Shown one piece after another: positions 1 through 7,963 of a DNA stretch of 64,000 bases. The position numbers were made by a program, and so were the translations under genes. This DNA comes from Acidobacteriota bacterium. GTDB taxonomy: Bacteria; Acidobacteriota; Vicinamibacteria; Vicinamibacterales; 2-12-FULL-66-21. Position 1 is the first letter of the stretch, and every line of letters begins with the position of its first letter. Location of the stretch: contig QHWT01000049.1 of NCBI GenBank assembly GCA_003222675.1, forward strand, positions 41,257 through 105,256, in the 5' to 3' direction. The notes under the pieces were generated by a model that was not told the DNA's origin, made no database searches, and saw only the letters and a program-made list of their open reading frames with translations.

Positions 1-641
1 AAGTCGTAGTAGGTGGGCGACGCGCCGGTGGCGGCCATGTCAGTCGTGTCGATGCCGTCGACCGACCACTTCGTGTTGCCCGGGCTCGCGCCGCGCGACA
101 CGAAGTTGGACTGCTGCCCTGACATGTTGCCGCCGATGTTCTCGCGGTCCATCGCGATCCCCGCGGTCTGCTGGAGGATGACCCACGGGTCGCGCGCCGA
201 CGGAATGCTCTGGAGCTGTTCGACGGTGAAGGTCGCCTTCGTGCCGGTCGCCTTCGTGTCGACGATCGGGCTCTCGCCCGTCACCGTCACCGTCTCCTGC
301 ACGGTCGAGACGGCCAGCTGCGTGCTGACGTTGGCGCTGAAGCCAACGCTGACGCGAATGCCTTCCTTGATGACGGTCTTGAAGCCGGGGAGCTCGAACT
401 TCACGTTATAGGCGCCGACCTCGAGCCGCGGGAACTGGAAGCTGCCCGTTTCCGAGGAGATCGACGTCAGCGGCTGGAGAAGGCCGGGACCGGACAACGT
501 GACAGTGACGCCGGGCAGCACCGCGCCGGAATCGTCGGTGACCTTGCCGAAGATTTCGCCGGTCTGCGATTGAGCCCGGACCGGCGACACGCTCAGCGCC
601 AGCGCGAGCGCCGCCAGCAAGGCGATGAAACGCAATCTCAT
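1..641 (-). CDS. Oar-like TonB-dependent receptor with N-terminal carboxypeptidase-regulatory-like domain (5' part only; runs off left edge)
   Basis: Reverse-strand translation MRLRFIALLAALALALSVSPVRAQSQTGEIFGKVTDDSGAVLPGVTVTLSGPGLL...TVTGESPIVDTKATGTKATFTVEQLQSIPSARDPWVILQQTAGIAMDREN; missing from the ORF track because it is open at the edge; closely resembles the next gene. Confidence 0.85.
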   Translation of the reverse strand, partial: MRLRFIALLAALALALSVSPVRAQSQTGEIFGKVTDDSGAVLPGVTVTLSGPGLLQPLTSISSETGSFQFPRLEVGAYNVKFELPGFKTVIKEGIRVSVGFSANVSTQLAVSTVQETVTVTGESPIVDTKATGTKATFTVEQLQSIPSARDPWVILQQTAGIAMDRENIGGNMSGQQSNFVSRGASPGNTKWSVDGIDTTDMAATGASPTYYD

Positions 642-848
642 CTTCCATCCTCCGTTGTTCACAAGCCGGAAGGGCGCGGAGCGGAGAATAGCAGGAAAAA
701 TGCCACAACCGGACGATCGTTCCGCTGGTGGGATGGACGACGAATGACGAGTTTTGCCAGGAAAACTGCGGAATTAAAGCCCTACGATATCGACCGGTCT
801 ACTGGCGGGATCTGGTTAGATTCAAGCGGTTGGATTGACCAATCCAAG

Positions 849-917
849 GCCAGCCGCCAGCCGCCAGCCAAAAGCTGGAAGCTGGCAGCTGGAAGCTGGT
901 AGCTGATAGCTGGCAGC
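849..917. repeat. Degenerate heptamer array, core AGCTGGN
   Basis: AGCTGGA AGCTGGC AGCTGGA AGCTGGT AGCTGAT AGCTGGC read directly; fills the space just 3' of the 923..3814 stop codon. Confidence 0.85.
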
Positions 918-922
918 TTTGT

Positions 923-3814
923 CTAGAAGGTCACTCTGACTCCAAACCGCAGGATGCGCGGGCTCAGGTTCTGCACGAGTTGATTGAACGTCGTTGATCC
1001 GGCGTTGCGGTTTCTCACGAGTTCGGTGTTCGCATTCATCACGTTGAACAGATCCGCGATCCCCTCGATGTTCATCCGATCGAGCCTGAACACCTTCGAT
1101 GCGCGCACATCGAGATCCCACAGATTGTCGAGACGGAACGTGTCGAGCTCCGGCGAGACGAGCACGCGCCGCGTCCCGTCGACGCCGAGCGCGGCATTGC
1201 GATACACCGGGAACGGATAGCCCTGGCGGCCGAACAGGTTGGCCGCGAGGTTCACGCCCCAGGGCGCCTCGTACAGCCCGTTCGCGTTGATCTGCCACTT
1301 CGAGTGGATGAAGATGTCGCCCGAGCCGCTGCCGCCGCTGCGCACCACGAAGGCGCCGCCGTTGACGAGCGGCGTCGTGTCGGTTCGCGTCGGATTGCCC
1401 TGCTCGTTGACCGCCACGTCGTAGTGCTCCCTGGGCGCGTTCCACGCGCCGCCCGCGCGCGCCATCCACCTGTTCGACAGCCGCTTCGTCATCGTGAACT
1501 CGACGCCGTTGTAGTAGCTGTAGTAACCGGGATAGTTCGTCAGCAGCGTGCCGAAGTTCACCGCGCCAACCTTGTTTGCATCCGGGATGAACGTCGGGAC
1601 GTCGTACGTGCTGCCATCGGGCAGCGTGCCGGTCAGCCGCGTCGTGCTCGCCGTATGGTCCGCTGTCGTCAGGCCGATCCAGGGGGTGTAGTAGTTCGTG
1701 AAGTTGCCATTGACGTCCGACGTGCGGGTGTAGGTGTACGACGCCGAGATCGCGAGGTTCGGCATCAGCTCGCGATCGACGCCCGCGACGAACGCGGCCG
1801 TGTGCGGCGCCTTCAGCTTCGGATCGATCCGGTCGACCGACTCCACTGACGTCGGGTTCGCGAGATCGAAACCGCCGCCGACCGTGATGAAGTTGCTGAA
1901 GTCCACCTCCGAGGCCTGTGCCAGGTGATCGCCGTTCGCGTCGATCCACCCGTAATCGGCGAAGCCCGGATTGCTGCTCAAGTTCGAGTAACCCACCACG
2001 GTCGTCTCGAGCTGGCCGGCGGTGCGATTGAAGCTCGCACGCAGGATCGTCTTGCGCGCCTCGTCGAGCGCCCACGTCGCGCCAATGCGCGGCGAGACGT
2101 CTTTCCACGTGAACGGCGCGTCGTACCCGCCGAACGAGATGCCGGGGACGATGTCCGGGAATGCGGCGTTCGCCTTCGTCTCGCTTGGAAGCGCGGAGCC
2201 CCACTGACGGTCGTAGCGCAGCCCCGCGTCGACTGTCAGCCGTCCGCGCGAGATCGTGTCGCCCAGGTACGAGCTGAAGAACTCGAGGCGGTTCGTGCCC
2301 AGGCCCTCGCGATACACGCGCGCGACGTTGTTCGTCGCGGAGTTGTTCAACGCGCGGATCATGTTGCCCGGCCACAGCGTGCCGGTCGTCGCGTCGACAC
2401 GACGATAACCGCCGCCGAACTTGATCTCGTGCGACGCGCCCCACGCGTTGTGGAACGAAGTGCCATCGAGGTTGGCCGTGTGCTGCGGACGGATGTTCAG
2501 GCTCTGCCGCGTCGACCCGAACGACTGCGCGAGCACCTGGCTCTCTCCCGCCTCGGTATCGAGACCTCCCTTCGGCACGAGGCCGAAGCCGGTGTTGTAG
2601 TACGCATAGCGGCCGGAGAGGAACAGGTTCGCGCCGAACACGTGGTTGTCTTCGAACTTCGTCAGCCCCTGCGGGCCGCCGGAGTACGCGCCTCCCTGGT
2701 CCCACGTCGCGCTCGGCGCGTCGCCGGTAATCCCCGACGTGCCCGGGGACCGTCCGAACTTCTCCTTCGCGCCGAGATACCAGAGGACGTTGAGCATGTC
2801 CTTGCTCGTCACCTGCCAGTTGCCCTTCGCGTCGAACGTCTTCAGCACGGTGCGATCGATCAGGTTGCCCGAGCGGCGCGAAAGCCGGATGTCCTGGTTC
2901 GCCCACGATCCGTAGAACCACGCCTTGTCGTGGAGGATCGGTCCGCCGATTTCCGCGGTGTAGTCCGAGATCTGGTTGTTGTGATCCGCGGTCCCGGGCG
3001 TCACGGTCGCCTTCAGTTCATCGGGCACGTTGCTCGCTTCGAGCGCGTCGCTCGTGAAGTAGCCGCGCACGCCGCCGCGCAGCTGGTTCGTGCCGCGCTT
3101 GACGACCATGTTGAGCCCGACGCCGCCGGTCGGCTGCTTCAGATCCTGTCCCGACGTGGACACCTGCACTTCTTCGAAGTTGTCGTAGTTGAAATAGGTC
3201 GGCGAGGCGCCGATCGCCGCCATATCCGTGATCACCACGCCGTCCATCGTCCAGACCGCATCCTGCGGGCGCGTGCCCTTCGACTGGAAGTTGGACTGCT
3301 GGCCGGTCTCGTTGCCCGCGATGTTCACGCGGTCCACCATCACGCCCGGCACGGTGCGCAGCAGCGCCCACGGATCGCGCGACGTGGGGATCTTCTCGAG
3401 CTCGGCACTCGTGAAATTTGTGGCGGTGCCCATCGCCTTCGTGTCGACGATAGGGGAGTCGCCGGTGACGGTGAGGCTCTCCTGGAGCGACGCGACCTTC
3501 ATCGTGATCGGAATGTCGACGTTCGAGCCGACCGTGACGGTGATGCCCTCGCGGATCAGCCGCGAAAATCCCTGCAGATCGGACGTCACCTTGTAGACGC
3601 CGGGCGGCAGATCGAGAAAACGGAACCGCCCGTCGGCTTCGGTGACGAACGTCGCCGAGCGATCCGCACCGGCGAGCGTGACGGTGACGCCGGGCAGCAC
3701 GCCGCCCTGCTCGTCGCGGACGATGCCGGCGATGGTGCCGCTCTGGACCTGCGCGAGGGCGGGGGCCGCGAGCGTCAGGCAGAGCAGGGCAAATGCCAAG
3801 AGCTTTCGATGCAT
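923..3814 (-). CDS. Oar-like TonB-dependent receptor
   Basis: 963 aa; signal peptide, GTIAGIVRDEQGGVLPGVTVTL domain, TVTGDSPIVDTKAMGTATNFTSAELEKIPTSRDPWALL plug motif, C-terminal ...ILRFGVRVTF. Confidence 0.92.
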   Translation of the reverse strand: MHRKLLAFALLCLTLAAPALAQVQSGTIAGIVRDEQGGVLPGVTVTLAGADRSATFVTEADGRFRFLDLPPGVYKVTSDLQGFSRLIREGITVTVGSNVDIPITMKVASLQESLTVTGDSPIVDTKAMGTATNFTSAELEKIPTSRDPWALLRTVPGVMVDRVNIAGNETGQQSNFQSKGTRPQDAVWTMDGVVITDMAAIGASPTYFNYDNFEEVQVSTSGQDLKQPTGGVGLNMVVKRGTNQLRGGVRGYFTSDALEASNVPDELKATVTPGTADHNNQISDYTAEIGGPILHDKAWFYGSWANQDIRLSRRSGNLIDRTVLKTFDAKGNWQVTSKDMLNVLWYLGAKEKFGRSPGTSGITGDAPSATWDQGGAYSGGPQGLTKFEDNHVFGANLFLSGRYAYYNTGFGLVPKGGLDTEAGESQVLAQSFGSTRQSLNIRPQHTANLDGTSFHNAWGASHEIKFGGGYRRVDATTGTLWPGNMIRALNNSATNNVARVYREGLGTNRLEFFSSYLGDTISRGRLTVDAGLRYDRQWGSALPSETKANAAFPDIVPGISFGGYDAPFTWKDVSPRIGATWALDEARKTILRASFNRTAGQLETTVVGYSNLSSNPGFADYGWIDANGDHLAQASEVDFSNFITVGGGFDLANPTSVESVDRIDPKLKAPHTAAFVAGVDRELMPNLAISASYTYTRTSDVNGNFTNYYTPWIGLTTADHTASTTRLTGTLPDGSTYDVPTFIPDANKVGAVNFGTLLTNYPGYYSYYNGVEFTMTKRLSNRWMARAGGAWNAPREHYDVAVNEQGNPTRTDTTPLVNGGAFVVRSGGSGSGDIFIHSKWQINANGLYEAPWGVNLAANLFGRQGYPFPVYRNAALGVDGTRRVLVSPELDTFRLDNLWDLDVRASKVFRLDRMNIEGIADLFNVMNANTELVRNRNAGSTTFNQLVQNLSPRILRFGVRVTF

Positions 3815-3830
3815 GAATGGATGCTCCTTG

Positions 3831-3943
3831 TCAGTGGCCAGTAACCAGTTGCCAGTAACCAGTGGTCAGTAACCAGTCGCCAGAACCGGGAACGCGAACC
3901 GGCAACTGGCAACTGGATACCGGCAACTGACACTGGTAGCCGG
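3831..3943. repeat. Degenerate heptamer array, core CCAGTAA / GGCAACT
   Basis: CCAGTAA CCAGTTG CCAGTAA CCAGTGG TCAGTAA CCAGTCG ... GGCAACT GGCAACT GGATACC GGCAACT, upstream of the receptor start codon. Confidence 0.8.
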
Positions 3944-4180
3944 CTTCTCTAAGGCACCCGACATGCCAACGGACTTCGCGCGGAAACAGAGCGGGAAACG
4001 GGCAGTGTGACGGACGGTGGGACGGAAGCTTGAAGTGGTCGATCGGACCGCCGCGTCATTGGACGGCGATTCGTGGACGATGAGCGCGCGCTCGTCACGC
4101 GCGCGCGGCAGTCTGCAACTTTCCGGAGGGAGTTCGTTGCCTTGGAGGCCACAGAGCCGATCGACTCAGAGGCCTCCCCC

Positions 4181-5104
4181 TCAATTGAAGCCAGCCACCC
4201 GTCGTCGGAGCGTCTTCACGTGCTCCCAGATCTGGGACGATTCGGACGCCTCTTCCGACTGCCCTCCGGCGGCGTGTTCGTGCTCGGGCACCGGCAGGTC
4301 GGGACGCGGCATCATGCGCAGGTAGGCTTCGAGGTCGCGGAGCGCGGCGGGGAAGTCCTCCATGTGATAGGCGAGCAGCCCGCGATCGCGGAGCTCCGAG
4401 AGCGCGGACGGGTCGACGGCGAGCAGCAGATCCGCGATGAAGCGCGCCTGGGGAAACGATCGCATGCGGACGTAGAGCCGCTTCAGGTTCACCAGCATGC
4501 GCACGACGATCTGCTGGCGCGTGGCGGTGGCGAGGAGCCCGCGATCGAAAGCCGCCTCCTCTCCGACGTGCTGGCGCAGCAGCTGACGGCAGTCCATCTC
4601 CGAGAGCAGCGCGCCGCTGTGAAATGGATCGACGATCAGATCATCGCTGCCGGTTGTTGCGGGGAGCCGGACGAGAAAGTGACCGGGGAAGTTGACGCCT
4701 TCAATCCGCACACCCGCGCGCCGCGCGACCTCGAGGTAAATCACTGCGAGGCTGATCGGGATGCCCGTCCTCCGATCGAGGACTTCGTTCAGAAAGCTGT
4801 TGCGGGGATCGTCGTAGTGCTCGCGGTTGCCGCTGAAGCCGAGCTCCTCGTAAAGGTACGCATTGAGCGTCGAGATCTGGAACGCCCTGTCGCGGCGGCG
4901 GTCGTCGGGGGTGCGCCGCTGCAGCCGTCCGGCGGCCGCCTCGCCCATGCGCTCGATGCGCTGCAGGTAGGGATCGGGATCGAGCGCGGGGTATTCCACA
5001 CGCGCGATCGCAAGCGCCGCCGAGGCGAGCCCCTCGCCTCGCTCGTTCAGCGTGCGCAGCAGCTCGTCGATCGCGCCCGCGACGCGCGTTTGCAGCGATT
5101 GCAC
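4181..5104 (-). CDS. SirB1-family transglutaminase-like/TPR protein
   Basis: ...LNAYLYEELGFSGNREHYDDPRNSFLNEVLDRRTGIPISLAVIYLEVARRAGVRIEGVNFPGHFLVR... matches the SirB1 (UPF0162) pattern. Confidence 0.8.
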   Translation of the reverse strand: MQSLQTRVAGAIDELLRTLNERGEGLASAALAIARVEYPALDPDPYLQRIERMGEAAAGRLQRRTPDDRRRDRAFQISTLNAYLYEELGFSGNREHYDDPRNSFLNEVLDRRTGIPISLAVIYLEVARRAGVRIEGVNFPGHFLVRLPATTGSDDLIVDPFHSGALLSEMDCRQLLRQHVGEEAAFDRGLLATATRQQIVVRMLVNLKRLYVRMRSFPQARFIADLLLAVDPSALSELRDRGLLAYHMEDFPAALRDLEAYLRMMPRPDLPVPEHEHAAGGQSEEASESSQIWEHVKTLRRRVAGFN

Positions 5105-5119
5105 GAGGCCATTATACGG

Positions 5120-5265
5120 GGTTCACGGTTCACGGTTCACGGTTCACGGTTCACGGTTCACGGTTCACGGTTCAGGGTTCACGGTTCAGGGTTCACGGTT
5201 CAGGGTTCACGGTTCACGGTTCACGGTTCATGGTTCAGGGTTCACGGTTATGGTTCATGGTTCGT
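5120..5265. repeat. Heptamer array GGTTCA[C/G/T], 18 consecutive units then degenerate
   Basis: 18 consecutive 7-mers 5120-5245, first six positions invariant, only position 7 varies (C 13, G 4, T 1). Confidence 0.95.
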
Positions 5266-5967
5266 GAACCGGCGAATGAGTTCTGGCGTGATCTCCTCGA
5301 GCGTGTCAACGACGAGGTCGGCGTCGCCGGTCAGCTTTTCGCGCGGGTAGGTGTGGGTGATCGCGATCGTGCGCATGCCGGCGGTGCGCGCGGACTCGAG
5401 GCCCCAGTGCGAATCTTCGATCGCGACGCATGCCGCGGGAGGGACCCCGTGCAATTCGGCCGCGCGCAGATATGGATCCGGCGCCGGCTTCGTGCGGTCG
5501 GTCTCGCCGGCCGCCACGATGAACGTGAACGTGTCGAGGAGCGCCGCGCCGCGGAGCATCAGCTCGATCTCATGACGGAGCGCGCCCGATGCGACGCCCA
5601 CGGGCCAGACGGCGGACAGCGCGCGCGCGCACGCGGCCGCGCCGGGATATAACACGTTCACGCCGGAGACGAGCGCTTCGAACCGCCGCGATTTCTCCCG
5701 CAGGAGCAGCTCGATCTCCTCGTCGCCGAGCATCAGGCCGTTGTCATCGATGATCTGCCGGAATGCCCCCTCGTCATCGAATCCGAGATATCGATCGCAG
5801 TACGTCTTGGTATCGAGCTTCACGCCGTGCGGCTCGAAGATTTCCTGGTAGCTGCGCAGGTGCAGAGGCTCGGAATCGGCGAGCACGCCATCGAAGTCGA
5901 AGACGATGGCTTGCACCGCGACCGCCGGACCTCGGGCCTCGGACCTCGGACCTCGGATCTCATTCAT
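5248..5967 (-). CDS. HAD-superfamily hydrolase (beta-phosphoglucomutase/phosphoglycolate phosphatase-like)
   Basis: AIVFDFDGVLADSEPLHLRSYQEIF..., GVASGALRHEIELML, KPAPDPYLRAAELHG, CVAIEDSHWGLESARTAGM. N-terminal MNEIRGPRSEARGPA lies in a heptamer array, so the true start may be downstream. Confidence 0.88.
   Translation of the reverse strand: MNEIRGPRSEARGPAVAVQAIVFDFDGVLADSEPLHLRSYQEIFEPHGVKLDTKTYCDRYLGFDDEGAFRQIIDDNGLMLGDEEIELLLREKSRRFEALVSGVNVLYPGAAACARALSAVWPVGVASGALRHEIELMLRGAALLDTFTFIVAAGETDRTKPAPDPYLRAAELHGVPPAACVAIEDSHWGLESARTAGMRTIAITHTYPREKLTGDADLVVDTLEEITPELIRRFTNHEP
5925..5961. repeat. Heptamer array, core CGGACCT (CCGAGGT on the minus strand)
   Basis: CGGACCT CGGGCCT CGGACCT CGGACCT CGGATCT. 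Confidence 0.85.
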
Positions 5968-6572
5968 CGGTTCGGCCTGGGCAACCGTTCACCAGCCCGA
6001 ACCGGTACCTTCAATCGATTCTCTGCTGGTGGATAGGGACAGTCGTAGCTGCTGTTGTAGAAGCAGTACGGGTGGTACGCGCGGTTGAAGTCCAGATCGT
6101 AGATGCCGCTGGGCGTGCGATCGAGATCGATGTAGCGGCCGCCCGGATACGTCTCGGTGCCGTTGGTGAGATCGCCGAACGGGACGAACAGCCGCTTCAT
6201 GTCGGTCTCGTTCGCCTCGACGAACGCGCCGAGCGTCATCGGGTGTCCCTTCAACGTGAACGAGAGCGTTCCGACGCGCCGCATCTGCCGGACCTGGCCA
6301 GTGGAGGTCGGCATCGGAACCGGAGCCCCTCCCTGCGCCGGTTCCAACGCTGCTGGGACGCGATACGCTTCATCGATCGCGAAATACGTGATCGGCGGGA
6401 ACGTTGCGCGCTTTTCCACCGGGACGGGCGACTCCGCCGACGTGCGCATGAATTGGTCGTACTCGGCGCGATGCGCGGCGATCTGCTCAGGATACGGCAG
6501 AGGCGCGTTCGTGCAGCGGCCAGGCAGGACACCCAGCAACAGCAATGCGCCGACGTGACGGGCAATCCGCAT
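5964..6572 (-). CDS. DUF1684 domain protein
   Basis: YIDLDRTPSGIYDLDFNRAYHPYCFYNSSYDCPYPPAENRLKVPVRAGER is the DUF1684 signature; start chosen at MRIARHVGALLLL. Confidence 0.82.
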   Translation of the reverse strand: MRIARHVGALLLLGVLPGRCTNAPLPYPEQIAAHRAEYDQFMRTSAESPVPVEKRATFPPITYFAIDEAYRVPAALEPAQGGAPVPMPTSTGQVRQMRRVGTLSFTLKGHPMTLGAFVEANETDMKRLFVPFGDLTNGTETYPGGRYIDLDRTPSGIYDLDFNRAYHPYCFYNSSYDCPYPPAENRLKVPVRAGERLPRPNR

Positions 6573-6597
6573 CGGTGTGATAGTTATATCTTCTCTC

Positions 6598-7785
6598 ATG
6601 AAGGCCTTCGCCGTTCCCTGCATCCTGGTTCTCATGCTGGCGGGCTGCGCGCGCGATCGGGGCGTGCAGGCGGCCGAACAGCAGAACGCGCGCGCCGTCA
6701 CGACTGAAGCCGCGCAGCCGCGCGACGTCCGCCGAGACATCGACATCGTGGGCACGCTGGCCGCGCGCGAGGAAGTGGTCGTCAGCGCAGAGGTGGCCGG
6801 GCGGGTTGCGCGCCTTGCGCGCGATTTAGGCGATCGCGTGACGGCCGGTGCGCCGCTCGTCGAGCTCGACCAGGAAAAGCTGCGGTATCGCGCCGACGCC
6901 CAGCGCGCTGCGCTCGACCAGGCGCGCGCCCGCTACGGCGCAACCGGTTCCGGCGAGCTGCCCCCGCTCGAACGCGTGCCCGAGGTCGTGAGCACCGCGG
7001 CGAAGCTGTCGGACGCGCAGCAGCGCCTCGATCGGGCGAAGAGCCTGGCCGCGCGCAAGCTGTTGCCGCAGTCCGATCTCGACGCGGCGCAGACGAGCGT
7101 CGATACCGCGCGCGCCGCGCACGAGCAGGCCCTCGCGTCGGCGCGCCAGCTGCGCGCCGACATCGAGGCCCAGGGGTCGTCGCTTCGCCTCGCGGAGCGC
7201 GAGGTGCGCGATGCCACCGTGCGGGCGCCGTTCGAAGGCTATGTGGCGGAGCGGCTCGTTTCCCTCGGCCAGTTCGTGCAGCCGCAGACGCCCGTCATGC
7301 GGATCGTGCGGTTGCACCCGCTCAAGGTCACGGCGGAAGTCCCTGAGAAGTTCGCGCCGTGGATCGAGACCGGCCGCGAGATCGCGCTGAGGGTCGACGC
7401 GTTTCCGGGACAGGTGGTGCACGGACGGGTCGTGCGCGTGAGCCCCGCCGTCAGCCTGAAGTCGCGCGCGTTCGCCATCGAAGGGGAAGTCCCGAATGCG
7501 GACGGTCGTCTGAAGCCCGGCACCTTCGCGCGCGTCCAGATCACGACCGATCACGTCGATCGCGCGATCACGATTCCCGCCGCCGCGGTGCAGAGCCGCT
7601 ACGGCACGAACCGCGTGTTCCTCGTCCAGCAGGGCCGCCTCGCCGGACGCGAAGTGATCCTCGGAGACCGTGTCGGCGATCGCGTCGAAGTCACGCAGGG
7701 ACTCGACGCCGGCGTGACCATCGTCGCGAAGGACGTCGAACAGCTCACGGATGGAATGAAAGTCAAACCGGCTCAGGGCTCATGA
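6598..7785 (+). CDS. RND efflux periplasmic adaptor (membrane fusion) lipoprotein
   Basis: MKAFAVPCILVLMLAGC lipobox; ...RDIDIVGTLAAREEVVVSAEVAGRVARLARDLGDRVTAGAPLVELD...; followed by RND permease. Confidence 0.9.
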   Translation: MKAFAVPCILVLMLAGCARDRGVQAAEQQNARAVTTEAAQPRDVRRDIDIVGTLAAREEVVVSAEVAGRVARLARDLGDRVTAGAPLVELDQEKLRYRADAQRAALDQARARYGATGSGELPPLERVPEVVSTAAKLSDAQQRLDRAKSLAARKLLPQSDLDAAQTSVDTARAAHEQALASARQLRADIEAQGSSLRLAEREVRDATVRAPFEGYVAERLVSLGQFVQPQTPVMRIVRLHPLKVTAEVPEKFAPWIETGREIALRVDAFPGQVVHGRVVRVSPAVSLKSRAFAIEGEVPNADGRLKPGTFARVQITTDHVDRAITIPAAAVQSRYGTNRVFLVQQGRLAGREVILGDRVGDRVEVTQGLDAGVTIVAKDVEQLTDGMKVKPAQGS

Positions 7786-7792
7786 CAGAACG

Positions 7793-7901
7793 GGGACACT
7801 CACACTTTTTCGCGACAATGGGACGAACTGTGAGTGTCCCCCTTCCAGAAACGGGGACACTCACACTTTTTCACGATAATGCGACGAACTGTGAGTGTCC
7901 C
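7793..7901. repeat. Two REP-like inverted repeats GGGACACTCACA-N24-TGTGAGTGTCCC
   Basis: Arms at 7793-7804/7829-7840 and 7854-7865/7890-7901, perfect 12-bp arms. Confidence 0.95.
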
Positions 7902-7963
7902 GCTTTCAGGCTGCGTGCCTGAGCCAGCATGAGCCGTGCGCCCGTGAGCCATAAGCTCTAGCC

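Noticed and set aside
5052-5267. ORFs encoding VHGSRFTVHGS-type peptides (5052..5267, 23570..23857, 26954..27247)
   Set aside because: Heptamer arrays are stop-free in some frames, which makes spurious ORFs; no independent coding evidence.
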